A stretch of DNA of 20,736 bases. Origin: Acidithiobacillus sp. (lineage in GTDB: Bacteria; Pseudomonadota; Gammaproteobacteria; Acidithiobacillales; Acidithiobacillaceae). Each line of letters begins with the position of its first letter. Positions within the stretch are counted from its first letter, which is position 1. The stretch is taken from positions 1-20,736 of the forward strand of contig JAPTWR010000022.1 in NCBI GenBank assembly GCA_028065135.1, read 5' to 3'. This document shows positions 1 through 7,604 of the stretch, one piece after another. The translations under genes were made by a program, and so were the position numbers. Under the pieces are notes generated by a model. It did no database searches. It saw nothing but the letters and a program-made list of their open reading frames with translations, and was not told the DNA's origin.

Positions 1-134
1 GAATCCTACACAGAACAGGCGCACAGGGCAAGTGTTGTTTTTTGGAAATTGCGGATGCACACGCGTAGCCCAGGGGGTATCTCTTCAGGTAGACTAGGCC
101 TCTCGCAATTCAAAAATCCAGGATAAAAGGACTT

Positions 135-584
135 ATGGACGAACAAGAAGCAATTTTTATGATCGAGCGCATTTACGTGAAGGACATCTCTTTTGAGTCG
201 CCCAATGCGCCACTGAGTTTTGTGCAGACTGAAGCGCCGACCGTGGATGTGGGACTGAATACCACCAGCAACGGAGTGGAAGGGATGGACGACCTTACCG
301 AAGTGACGCTGACCGTCACAGTCAAGGCTAAGGCGGGCGAAAGCACTTACTTTGCAGTGGAGGTTCAGCAGTCCGGTTTGTTTCGCATTCAGAACATTCC
401 GGAGGAGCACATGCCCGCCCTGATAGCCGTGCACTGTCCGACGATACTGTTTCCTTACGCGCGGGAAGTGGTGGCAGATATGGTAGGCCGTGGTGGTTTC
501 CAGCCTTTGCATCTGCACCCGGTCAACTTCGAGGCCCTGTATCAGCAGGCACAGGTCCAGCAACAGAACTACACGACGCAATAA
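135..584 (+). CDS. secB: Protein-export chaperone SecB
   Basis: SecB is a cytosolic tetrameric chaperone that keeps precursor proteins unfolded and hands them to SecA for Sec export. The 149-residue product has the usual family length. It shows the typical start (IERIYVKDISFE at about residues 10-21), the central VTVKAK strand region, and the family signature region LFPYAREVVADMVGRGGFQPLHLHPVNFEALY at about residues 110-140 (seen in pieces as LFPYAREV and LHPVNFEALY). The ATG at 135 has an AGGA element just upstream; the ATG at 159 is in frame but would remove the family N-terminus. The gene sits 3 bases upstream of gpsA and is probably co-transcribed with it. The first 134 bases of the window show no convincing gene or promoter. 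Confidence 0.96.
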   Translation: MDEQEAIFMIERIYVKDISFESPNAPLSFVQTEAPTVDVGLNTTSNGVEGMDDLTEVTLTVTVKAKAGESTYFAVEVQQSGLFRIQNIPEEHMPALIAVHCPTILFPYAREVVADMVGRGGFQPLHLHPVNFEALYQQAQVQQQNYTTQ

Positions 585-587
585 GGC

Positions 588-1616
588 ATGCGTTGGGCGG
601 TGCTGGGGGGCGGTCACTGGGGGACCGCCCTGGCGGTTTATCTGCTCCGGCAGGGGCATACAGTGCAACTCTGGGGGCGCTGTGCCAAGCGTTTGCCCTG
701 CCAGCCCGACCGTGTCGATCTTTTCCCCATATTCCCGCAGTGCGCGCGACCTGAAAACCTCTGCTGCACAGTGGATCTCGGCGTTGCTGTACGAAACACT
801 GAGGGTATCGTACTCGCCATACCCAGCCATGCCTTGCGCGCTTTGACGACGACTTTGCGCGCTTACCTGCCACCCGCTGCGCTGCTGGTCCTCGCCAGTA
901 AAGGGTTGGAAATGCAGACTACCTTGCGCCTTGATCAGGTCTTGCGGGAGACCGTGCCGAATGTGCCGCTGGTGGTGCTTTCCGGGCCCAGTTTTGCTCA
1001 TGACCTGATCCTGGGTAAACCACTGGCGATGACGGCGGCGTCCACCAGCCCGGCCTACGCCCAGCGGGTCGCCGAGGCCTTTGGCAGTGCGCAGATGCGG
1101 GTCTACACCAGTGATGATGTGGCGGGCGTCTGTCTGGGTGGGGCGATCAAAAATGTGCTGGCGATTGCCGCCGGCATTTCTGATGGATTGGGAAATGGCG
1201 ATAGTGCGCGTGCCGCGCTCATCACTCGCGGGATGGCAGAATTACATCGTCTGGGAACGGCGCTGGGGGGGCGAACAGAAAGCTTCATGGGCCTGGCCGG
1301 TGCCGGCGACTTGATCCTCACGGCCAGCAGCGACCTCTCGCGGAACCGGCGGGTGGGTGTAGGCCTAGGCCGCGGCCTGAGCCTGGAAGCGGTGCTGCGC
1401 GAGATCGGTGAAGAAGCCGAGGGTGTGTGCACGGCGCAAGCACTGTTTCAGCTTGCACAGCGTCTGGGCGTGGATATGCCCATCACCGAGCAGGTGTATC
1501 GCGTGCTTTTTGAGGGTACGGCGCCGCGCGTTGCGAGCGATGTGCTGATGCATCGCGCCCGGCGTTCCGAATTGCGCATGCCGCCCGATGTCACGCTTTC
1601 CTCTGGTGAGTCGTGA
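588..1616 (+). CDS. gpsA: Glycerol-3-phosphate dehydrogenase [NAD(P)+]
   Basis: GpsA reduces dihydroxyacetone phosphate to sn-glycerol-3-phosphate, the backbone for phospholipid synthesis, in the cytosol. The 342-residue protein opens with a Rossmann nucleotide loop in the form GGGHWGTALA. It carries the SGPSFA segment near residue 130, the catalytic lysine region IKNVLAIAAGISDGLGNG near residues 187-204, and the C-terminal signature GLAGAGDLILTASSDLSRNRR. Its length is normal for the family. The loop reads GGGHWG where many homologues have GAGSWG, and the segment around residues 30-65 is unusually cysteine-rich; neither looks disabling. It starts 3 bases after the secB stop. A 141-base gap rich in dyads follows before squalene synthase, so gpsA may end its own transcription unit or may read through. 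Confidence 0.95.
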   Translation: MRWAVLGGGHWGTALAVYLLRQGHTVQLWGRCAKRLPCQPDRVDLFPIFPQCARPENLCCTVDLGVAVRNTEGIVLAIPSHALRALTTTLRAYLPPAALLVLASKGLEMQTTLRLDQVLRETVPNVPLVVLSGPSFAHDLILGKPLAMTAASTSPAYAQRVAEAFGSAQMRVYTSDDVAGVCLGGAIKNVLAIAAGISDGLGNGDSARAALITRGMAELHRLGTALGGRTESFMGLAGAGDLILTASSDLSRNRRVGVGLGRGLSLEAVLREIGEEAEGVCTAQALFQLAQRLGVDMPITEQVYRVLFEGTAPRVASDVLMHRARRSELRMPPDVTLSSGES

Positions 1617-1643
1617 TGAGTCTGCCCAGGATGGGGCCGTGGG

Positions 1644-1660
1644 TCTGCAAGACTTGCAGA
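1644..1660. repeat. Perfect 17-bp inverted repeat in the gpsA-squalene synthase gap
   Basis: TCTGCAAG at 1644-1651 is mirrored exactly by CTTGCAGA at 1653-1660 around one central A. A second, wider pair, CCCAGG at 1625-1630 and CCTGGG at 1666-1671, encloses it. The single-base centre suits a protein-binding operator. As RNA it could form a stem of 5-6 bp, or longer with the outer arms. No T-tract follows, so an intrinsic terminator is unlikely. Confidence 0.5.
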
Positions 1661-1690
1661 ATGGGCCTGGGATCGTTACATTGCCGCCAG

Positions 1691-1720
1691 ATGACAGGGT
1701 GTTTTGCACACCCGGATAAA
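1691..1720 (+). promoter_or_regulatory. Candidate promoter with a dyad in its spacer, upstream of squalene synthase
   Basis: ATGACA at 1691-1696 (5 of 6 matches to the -35 consensus) is followed by an 18-base spacer and GATAAA at 1715-1720 (4 of 6 to the -10). The spacer is almost filled by the perfect dyad GGGTGT (1697-1702), TTTGC, ACACCC (1708-1713). Either the dyad is an operator inside a promoter or it is an RNA hairpin in a leader just ahead of the AAGGAG ribosome site at 1727-1732. The sequence cannot decide between these. Confidence 0.3.
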
Positions 1721-1737
1721 TAGAACAAGGAGTTTGG

Positions 1738-1764
1738 ATGTCACCAGACAGAACCGCATGTTGA
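1738..1764 (+). CDS. Possible 8-codon leader minicistron overlapping the squalene synthase start
   Basis: The ATG at 1738 lies 5 bases after a perfect AAGGAG ribosome site (1727-1732) and would encode only MSPDRTAC before TGA at 1762-1764. It is out of frame with squalene synthase. Its stop lies within 4 bases of the in-frame ATG at 1758, a geometry that suits termination-reinitiation. The peptide itself is probably unimportant. Alternatives are that squalene synthase starts at TTG 1734, only one base after the ribosome site, or that a sequencing indel hides a longer N-terminus. Confidence 0.35.
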   Translation: MSPDRTAC

Positions 1765-2801
1765 CGGCAGCGCTGGCGCAGGCTTTGGCGTACCAGGCGC
1801 AAAGTCTTCAGGCTGTTTCGCGGACCTTTGCCTTGACGATTCCTCAGTTGCCGGAAACCTTGCGAGACGCGGTCGGTAATGGCTACCTTTTATGCCGGAT
1901 TGCCGACACTATCGAAGATGATCCGGATTTGCCCTGGGAAAAAAAGGCCTACTGGCAGGCGGAGTTTCTCAAGGTGGTGGAGGGTGTGGGCGATGCCACC
2001 GCTTTCGCCGCGGCTTTTGGGGCGGACCTGTCGGCAGCGATGCCGGAAGCCGAGCATGATCTGATTCGTCATACCCCTGAGGTCGTTGCCATTACCCATA
2101 GCTTCACCCTGGCGCAGCGGTCTGCGCTGTCCCGCTGCGTGCGGATCATGGGGCTGGGGATGGCGGAGTTTCAGCAGCACGCTTCGTTGCAAGGGCTTGC
2201 GGACATGGCGGAGATGGATCGCTACTGCTATGTAGTAGCGGGCGTCGTCGGCGAAATGCTCACCAGCCTTTTTGTGGAATATGAACCGCGACTGGCACCG
2301 CATGATGCGGAGATGCAGCAGCTTGCGGTATCTTTTGGGCAAGGTTTGCAGATGACCAATATCCTCAAGGATGTCTGGGATGATTGGCAGCGCGGTGTGA
2401 GTTGGATGCCACGCGCAGTGTTCCAGCGTCATGGTTGCGATATTACCGCAGTACGGCCCGGTGGCCATGACCCGGCTTTTGCGGCGGGCCTCAATGAATT
2501 GCTGGGGATGGCCGCCGGGCATTTGCAGAATGCGCTGCGTTATACGCTGCTGATTCCGGCCGAACAGACGGGGATGCGTGATTTCTGCCTCTGGGCTATT
2601 GCCATGGCGGTGTTAACGTTGCGGCGGATCTCCGAAAATCCCGCTTTTGCTTCCGGGAGCGAAGTAAAAATCAGCCGGAGCACTGTGCATCGGGTGGTGT
2701 TCCTGTCGCGCCTGCTGCATCGCTCCGACACGCTCTTGCAACTGAGCTTCCGGGTGGGTGTCAAACCACTGGCGCTGTCTCCTGCCGCAGGACGAGCATG
2801 A
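1758..2801 (+). CDS. sqs: Squalene synthase, single-enzyme (eukaryote-like) type
   Basis: This enzyme couples two farnesyl diphosphates through presqualene diphosphate and reduces the product with NADPH to squalene. Counting from ATG 1758 the product has 347 residues. It shows SRTFALTIPQLPETLRDAVG near the N-terminus, the first aspartate-rich motif DTIED at residues 50-54, YCYVVAGVVGEM in the centre, and the second motif DVWDD at 205-209 after LQMTNILK. This pattern is that of complete squalene synthases rather than the split HpnC/HpnD pair, and no hpnC, hpnD or hpnE is present here. The start is uncertain: TTG 1734 is in frame but badly spaced from AAGGAG, and TTG 1704 extends further without a ribosome site. 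The last codon overlaps the shc start by 4 bases (ATGA). Confidence 0.88.
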   Translation: MLTAALAQALAYQAQSLQAVSRTFALTIPQLPETLRDAVGNGYLLCRIADTIEDDPDLPWEKKAYWQAEFLKVVEGVGDATAFAAAFGADLSAAMPEAEHDLIRHTPEVVAITHSFTLAQRSALSRCVRIMGLGMAEFQQHASLQGLADMAEMDRYCYVVAGVVGEMLTSLFVEYEPRLAPHDAEMQQLAVSFGQGLQMTNILKDVWDDWQRGVSWMPRAVFQRHGCDITAVRPGGHDPAFAAGLNELLGMAAGHLQNALRYTLLIPAEQTGMRDFCLWAIAMAVLTLRRISENPAFASGSEVKISRSTVHRVVFLSRLLHRSDTLLQLSFRVGVKPLALSPAAGRA

Positions 2802-4729
2802 ATCGTATCCTGCAACCCATGCGTTATGGCGCGAGTATTTTTCGCGCGCCGCTGGATCGGGTCATTGCCGAGGCGCGTGCCGCCCTTGGCGGTCTGCAGG
2901 CGGAAGATGGCCACTGGTGCTTCGAGTTTGAAGCGGATTGCACCATCTCCGCCGAATATATTCTGATGCAGCACTACATGGATGAGCGCGATGGGCCCCT
3001 GGAGGCCAAGATTGCCGTCTATCTGCGCAATAAACAAGCGGATCACGGCGGCTGGCCCCTCTATTACGGTGGTCCTTTTGACCTGAGCGCTTCGGTGAAG
3101 GCTTATTACGCCCTCAAGCTGGCAGGGGATAATCCGGAATTGCCGCATATGCGGCGCGCCCGTGAAGCAATCCTGGCGCATGGCGGGGCGGAACGCGCCA
3201 ATGTGTTCACGCGCATTACCCTGGCACTGTTCGCCCAGGTGCCGTGGCGGGCGGTACCCTTTATTCCGGTGGAAATCATGCTGTTGCCGCGCTGGTTTCC
3301 CTTTCAAATTTATAAAGTGGCGTCATGGTCGCGCACGGTGATGGTGCCACTGTTTATCTTGTGCAGCCTCAAGGCACGTGCCAAAAATCCATTGCAGGTG
3401 CATATCCGCGAACTGTTCCGGCGGCCGCCGGAACAGATTGCGGACTATTTCAGCCATGCCCGGCAAGGGATTGTGGCCAATCTCTTTTTGTCTCTGGATC
3501 GATTTTGGCGGTTGATGGAGGACTGGATACCCCAGCGTATCCGGCGCCGAGCCGTGAAGAAGGCGGAGGCGTGGTTTACAGCGCGAATCAATGGGGAGGA
3601 TGGCCTGAATGGCATTTTTCCGGCCATGGTGAATGCTCACGAGGCGTTGGAGCTGCTCGGTTATTCGTCCGACCATGTCTATCGCCAGCAAACGGGGGCA
3701 GCCCTGCGCAAATTGGTGGTGGAGCGAGCGACCGACGCTTACTGTCAGCCCTGTGTGTCTCCGGTCTGGGACACTTGCCTCGCGCTCCATGCGCTGCTGG
3801 AGCAGGATGGCGAGGTGTCTCCGGCGGTACAAAGCGGTATCCAGTGGCTCAAGGACCGGCAGATTGGTGCCGAACCCGGCGACTGGCGGGAGCAGCGGCC
3901 CAATTTGGCGGGCGGCGGTTGGGCCTTTCAATACGCTAATCCTTATTATCCGGATCTGGATGACACGGCAGCGGTGGGCTGGGCACTGGCGCGGGCCGGG
4001 CGTGCAGAAGATCGCGACAGTATCGAAAGGGCGGCGGACTGGTTGGCCGGCATGCAATCCAGCAATGGCGGATTTGCGGCTTATGATGTGGATAATACCC
4101 ACTATTACCTCAACGAGATTCCCTTTGCCGATCACAAAGCCCTGCTGGACCCGCCGACGGCCGATGTCACCGGGCGCGTCGTGGCCTTTCTGGCGCATCT
4201 GGCGCGGCCACGGGATCGCGACATTTTGCGGCGTGCCGTGGCATACCTGTTGCGTGAGCAGGAGTCGTCGGGGGCATGGTTTGGGCGCTGGGGGACCAAT
4301 TACATCTACGGAACCTGGTCCGTGCTTATGGCCCTGGCTGAGCTGGATGATCCTTCTCTGAAGCCCGCTATGGAACGTGCGGCGCATTGGTTGCGCGCGG
4401 TACAACAGAGCGACGGCGGCTGGGGTGAAAACAATGACTCCTACGGTGACCCCGGGCTTGCCGGCATGGGCCAGGCTTCTACCGCAGCGCAGACGGCCTG
4501 GGCCTGCCTCGGTCTGATGGCGGCGGGAGATCAGGATAGCCCCGCCTTGCATCGTGGTATAGCCTGGTTGCAGATGTATCAGGAAGAGGACGGTCGCTGG
4601 CCGGACATCTTCTTCAACGCGCCCGGGTTCCCGAAAGTTTTTTACCTTATTTATCATGGTTATAGCCTGTATTTTCCGCTCTGGGCGCTGGCCCGTTACC
4701 GGAATTTGGGATGCATTGCCGGCGATTAG
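2798..4729 (+). CDS. shc: Squalene-hopene cyclase (HpnF)
   Basis: Shc is a membrane-bound monotopic class II triterpene cyclase that converts squalene to hopene and hopanol. The 643-residue protein has the normal length. The catalytic acid motif DLDDT (residues 386-390) is intact. QW-type repeats are visible along the chain, for example LQAEDGHW near residue 34, GGWAFQY before the catalytic motif, QQSDGGWG and QEEDGRW near the C-terminus. WGTNYIYGTW, which lines the active-site end of the pocket, is also present. It overlaps the squalene synthase stop by 4 bases and the downstream hpnG by 19 bases, so the substrate-making and cyclising enzymes are probably translated together. No truncation or missing key residue was seen. 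Confidence 0.97.
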   Translation: MNRILQPMRYGASIFRAPLDRVIAEARAALGGLQAEDGHWCFEFEADCTISAEYILMQHYMDERDGPLEAKIAVYLRNKQADHGGWPLYYGGPFDLSASVKAYYALKLAGDNPELPHMRRAREAILAHGGAERANVFTRITLALFAQVPWRAVPFIPVEIMLLPRWFPFQIYKVASWSRTVMVPLFILCSLKARAKNPLQVHIRELFRRPPEQIADYFSHARQGIVANLFLSLDRFWRLMEDWIPQRIRRRAVKKAEAWFTARINGEDGLNGIFPAMVNAHEALELLGYSSDHVYRQQTGAALRKLVVERATDAYCQPCVSPVWDTCLALHALLEQDGEVSPAVQSGIQWLKDRQIGAEPGDWREQRPNLAGGGWAFQYANPYYPDLDDTAAVGWALARAGRAEDRDSIERAADWLAGMQSSNGGFAAYDVDNTHYYLNEIPFADHKALLDPPTADVTGRVVAFLAHLARPRDRDILRRAVAYLLREQESSGAWFGRWGTNYIYGTWSVLMALAELDDPSLKPAMERAAHWLRAVQQSDGGWGENNDSYGDPGLAGMGQASTAAQTAWACLGLMAAGDQDSPALHRGIAWLQMYQEEDGRWPDIFFNAPGFPKVFYLIYHGYSLYFPLWALARYRNLGCIAGD

Positions 4730-5421
4730 GGGTGGTGGTGGCCTTGGACGCGGAGGCGCAGGCCCTCCATGCCGGCGCCCTGCGCCATGATGTGGTGGTA
4801 GAAGTGAACGCGCAGCTCTTGCTGGTGGTCTCGGGCATGGGACCGGAGCGGGCGATGGCGGCGGCGCGTACGCTGCTTGCCGCGGGCGTCGATGGATTGG
4901 TCTCCTGGGGTACGGCGGGTGCCTTGCAGCCGGCACGGAAGCCGGGAGATTTGCTGTTGCCGGAAGTTGTGTTTGGGGCCAGCAGCCAGACCTGGTCGGT
5001 GGATTTGGCATGGCGCGAGATTCTGGCGCAATCCCTGTCCCTTCCCGCTTATGCTGGAGGCCTACTCTCGGTGGCCACTCCCTGCGGCTCGGTGGCTGCT
5101 AAGTCAGCCTGCTTGTTGGATTTTCCATTAGCGCAAGGGGTGGATATGGAAAGTGGCGCCATTGCGGCGGTTGCCGATGCTGCGGGCAAGCCATTTGTGG
5201 TGATCCGCAGTATTGTGGACCCCGCGGATCAATCTCTACCAGACGCCGCCACGGGGAGCGTTGATGCATACGGTGGCCTGCAGGTGCTCAAACTCATGCG
5301 TGGGTTATTGCGCCACCCTGCTGTGTGCGTTGATTTAATGCGTTTGGGCGCGCAGATGCAGAAGGCGTTGAACACGTTACGCGCGGTTGCGCCGAGCCTG
5401 CAGGCGGGGAGGGTGGCATGA
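4711..5421 (+). CDS. hpnG: Hopanoid-associated nucleosidase/phosphorylase HpnG
   Basis: HpnG belongs to the purine nucleoside phosphorylase / MTA-SAH nucleosidase fold and releases adenine from adenosylhopane, giving a ribosyl- or phosphoribosyl-hopane. The 236-residue protein has the family start LGVVVALDAEAQAL, the glycine-rich SWGTAGAL strand near residue 67, and VDMESGAIA with Glu147 at the expected ribose-binding place. RSIVDPADQ follows, with Asp170 and Asp173 as the likely catalytic-region acids. The ATG at 4711 lies inside the end of shc (19-base overlap). The stop overlaps the hpnA start as ATGA. Its place directly after shc supports the hopanoid assignment over a generic nucleosidase. 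Confidence 0.92.
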   Translation: MHCRRLGVVVALDAEAQALHAGALRHDVVVEVNAQLLLVVSGMGPERAMAAARTLLAAGVDGLVSWGTAGALQPARKPGDLLLPEVVFGASSQTWSVDLAWREILAQSLSLPAYAGGLLSVATPCGSVAAKSACLLDFPLAQGVDMESGAIAAVADAAGKPFVVIRSIVDPADQSLPDAATGSVDAYGGLQVLKLMRGLLRHPAVCVDLMRLGAQMQKALNTLRAVAPSLQAGRVA

Positions 5422-6407
5422 AGGCCTTGCTGACCGGCGCATCGGGTTTTGTGGGTGGTGCAGTATTGCGCCGACTGTTGGCCGAGGGGCTGGAAGTGCG
5501 GGTGTTGCATCGTGCTGGTGCCGATCCGAGCAACTGGCAGGGACTGAACGTGGAGTTGGTGGTCGGTGACTTGACGGATGGCCTCGCTCTGGATAACGCG
5601 GTCGCCGGTTGCCAGGCGGTCTTCCATGTGGCAGCGGATTACCGGATCTGGGTACCTGAGCCGCATGCTATGTACGCCGCCAATGTAGGGGGTAGCGAAC
5701 GCCTGGTGCGCGCGGCGCTCAACGCGGGTGTCGAACGGATCGTCTATACCAGCAGTGTTGCCGTACTGGGCCATTACGCCGATGGCCGGGAGGCGGATGA
5801 AGAGGTGCCATCTGATCTGAGCGCGATGATCGGTCATTATAAACGCTCCAAGTTTCTGGCGGAGGAGGCCCTGCGTACACTGTGCCAGAACGAAGGTGCC
5901 CCCATCGTCATCGTCAACCCCTCGATGCCCATAGGCCCGGCGGATCGCAAGCCGACCCCCACCGGGCGGATGGTGCGCGATGCCGCGGCAGGCCGTATGC
6001 CGGCCTATGTGGATACCGGTCTGAATGTGGTGCATGTCGATGATGTGGCCATGGGCCATTGGCAGGCGTTTACCGATGGTCGGGCGGGGGAGCGCTACAT
6101 TCTCGGTGGCGATAACCTCCCGCTGGCGGCGATCCTCACCCGCATTGCCGGTCTCACCGGGCATCACTCGCCGTGGCTGCGCATTCCGCGGCGCCTGCTT
6201 TATCCCCTGGCCTGGGGCGCGGAGAGCGTGGTACGGCTGCGCGGTAAGGGGACGCCGTTGGTGACTGTCGACGAACTGCGTATGGCAGCGCACAAAATGT
6301 ATTTTTCATCGGCCAAGGCGGAGCAGGCCCTGCGTTATACCCATCGTCCTGCAGAGGAAGCATTGCGAGATGCGGTACAATGGTTTGCCGATAACCACTA
6401 TTTATAG
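5418..6407 (+). CDS. hpnA: Hopanoid-associated NAD-dependent sugar epimerase-like protein HpnA
   Basis: An extended short-chain dehydrogenase/reductase of 329 residues. The NAD-binding loop TGASGFVG (Gly7, Gly10, Gly13) is intact. The catalytic pair Tyr141-x3-Lys145 is present as YKRSK, with the upstream serines in VYTSSVAVLG and the conserved NPSMPIGPAD loop after it. HpnA is a recurrent member of hopanoid clusters; a role in side-chain modification is assumed, but to my knowledge its exact substrate is not settled. It overlaps hpnG by 4 bases and is followed 39 bases later by hpnI. Confidence 0.92.
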   Translation: MKALLTGASGFVGGAVLRRLLAEGLEVRVLHRAGADPSNWQGLNVELVVGDLTDGLALDNAVAGCQAVFHVAADYRIWVPEPHAMYAANVGGSERLVRAALNAGVERIVYTSSVAVLGHYADGREADEEVPSDLSAMIGHYKRSKFLAEEALRTLCQNEGAPIVIVNPSMPIGPADRKPTPTGRMVRDAAAGRMPAYVDTGLNVVHVDDVAMGHWQAFTDGRAGERYILGGDNLPLAAILTRIAGLTGHHSPWLRIPRRLLYPLAWGAESVVRLRGKGTPLVTVDELRMAAHKMYFSSAKAEQALRYTHRPAEEALRDAVQWFADNHYL

Positions 6408-6446
6408 CATGTCTGTCCATTTGCCCAGCGCAATTTTGGGGAACTC

Positions 6447-7604
6447 GTGCTCTGGTGGCTAGAGGCTATGGCGGCGTTGTTTTCTTTGGCTGCCATGGCC
6501 TATTTGTCGCTGGCGTTCTGGACGATGGGGCGCTGGCATCCGCTGTTGCCGGAGCGCGATGCCGGCGCCCCAGAAGAGGCCGTGTGCGACTGGCCCGGCA
6601 TCAGTGTGCTCAAGCCTCTGTATGGCGATGGGGATTATCTTTACCCCGCGCTACGCAGTTTTTGCAAGCAGGACTACCCAATCTTCGAAATTGTTTTTGG
6701 CGTGCAGCGCCCGACCGATCCTGCTATCGCTGTGGTGCAACGTCTGCAGGCCGAATTTCCGGACTTGTCCCTGCGCTGGGTATGTACAGAAACGCGTATC
6801 GGCAGTAATCCCAAGGTCAATAATCTGGCGGGTATCCTCGCCGCTTGTCGTTATGATAGCCTGGTGATCAGCGATGCGGACATTACTGTCGGCCCCCATT
6901 ATCTGCGCCGGATTTGCGCACCTCTGCAAAATAGGGAGGTGGGGGTGGTCACCTGCCTCTACCGGGCGTGTCCGGTGGCGACATTCTGGTCGCGGGTGCT
7001 GGCCAGTCAGGTGAACAGTCTGTTTCTGCCTTCGGTGCTGGTGGCGGCGCGCCTGGGTCCCAATATCTTCTGTGGCGGGGCGACCATGGCCTTGCGTCGC
7101 GCCACTCTGGAGGCTTTTGGTGGACTGCCTCGGCTGGCGAATCAGTTGGCGGATGATTACTGGCTCGGCGCCTATAGCCGCGAGTTGGGGCAACGTACCT
7201 GGCTGGTGAATTATGTGGTCGATACGGTAGTACAAGAAACCGGTTTCCGCGCGTTTTATCAGCATGCGTTGCGCTGGTCGCGTACCACACGAGCGGTACA
7301 GCCGCTAGGGTACAGCTTCTCTTTTTTGAGCTATCCGCTTCCCCTGGTGCTAGTGCTGTCTCCCTGGATGGGCTTCTGGGGCGGGCTGCCGTTAGGTGTG
7401 GTTCTCGTCTTGCGCCTCGTGTACCATAAAAGAGTTGAGCACAAACTCAGTGCAGAAAGTTCTTTCGGAGTGGCCCTGCTGGGAGATTTCCTGGGTCTGT
7501 GGATTTGGTTTCATGCCCTTTTCGTACGGCACGTCGCTTGGCGCGGGTCGCAATTTGCCATCGACGCCGACGGGCGGATGGATGGCCATGACGGAGCAAC
7601 ATAA
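6447..7604 (+). CDS. hpnI: Hopanoid glycosyltransferase HpnI
   Basis: HpnI is a membrane glycosyltransferase of the ceramide-glucosyltransferase (GT21) type that adds N-acetylglucosamine to bacteriohopanetetrol. The 385-residue protein has an N-terminal membrane anchor (about residues 3-27) and VLKPLYGDGDYLYPALRSF. It then shows the DAD nucleotide-sugar motif at 143-145, ADDYWLG, and the QxxRW motif as QHALRW at 272-277. C-terminal hydrophobic segments cover about residues 290-360. The start is GTG 6447, preceded by GGGGA; the next in-frame ATG (6468) would cut into the anchor. The stop overlaps the hpnJ ATG by one base (TAATG). Together with HpnJ and HpnK it forms the known cyclitol-ether branch. 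Confidence 0.93.
   Translation: MLWWLEAMAALFSLAAMAYLSLAFWTMGRWHPLLPERDAGAPEEAVCDWPGISVLKPLYGDGDYLYPALRSFCKQDYPIFEIVFGVQRPTDPAIAVVQRLQAEFPDLSLRWVCTETRIGSNPKVNNLAGILAACRYDSLVISDADITVGPHYLRRICAPLQNREVGVVTCLYRACPVATFWSRVLASQVNSLFLPSVLVAARLGPNIFCGGATMALRRATLEAFGGLPRLANQLADDYWLGAYSRELGQRTWLVNYVVDTVVQETGFRAFYQHALRWSRTTRAVQPLGYSFSFLSYPLPLVLVLSPWMGFWGGLPLGVVLVLRLVYHKRVEHKLSAESSFGVALLGDFLGLWIWFHALFVRHVAWRGSQFAIDADGRMDGHDGAT

Noticed and set aside
1..134. 3' end of an upstream gene or a secB promoter
   Set aside because: All three plus frames give short, unrecognisable peptides. Possible -10 and -35 hexamers do not fall at proper spacing.
6..1001. Long minus-strand open frame over secB and gpsA
   Set aside because: It is antisense to two clear genes, has no recognisable domain and is explained by GC-rich codon bias.
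1621..1675. Intrinsic terminator for gpsA
   Set aside because: The dyads can form hairpins, but no T-tract follows, so termination here is not supported.
3323..5011. 562-codon minus-strand open frame antisense to shc and hpnG
   Set aside because: The composition is rich in Arg, Pro and His without a domain, and the plus strand carries complete shc and hpnG.
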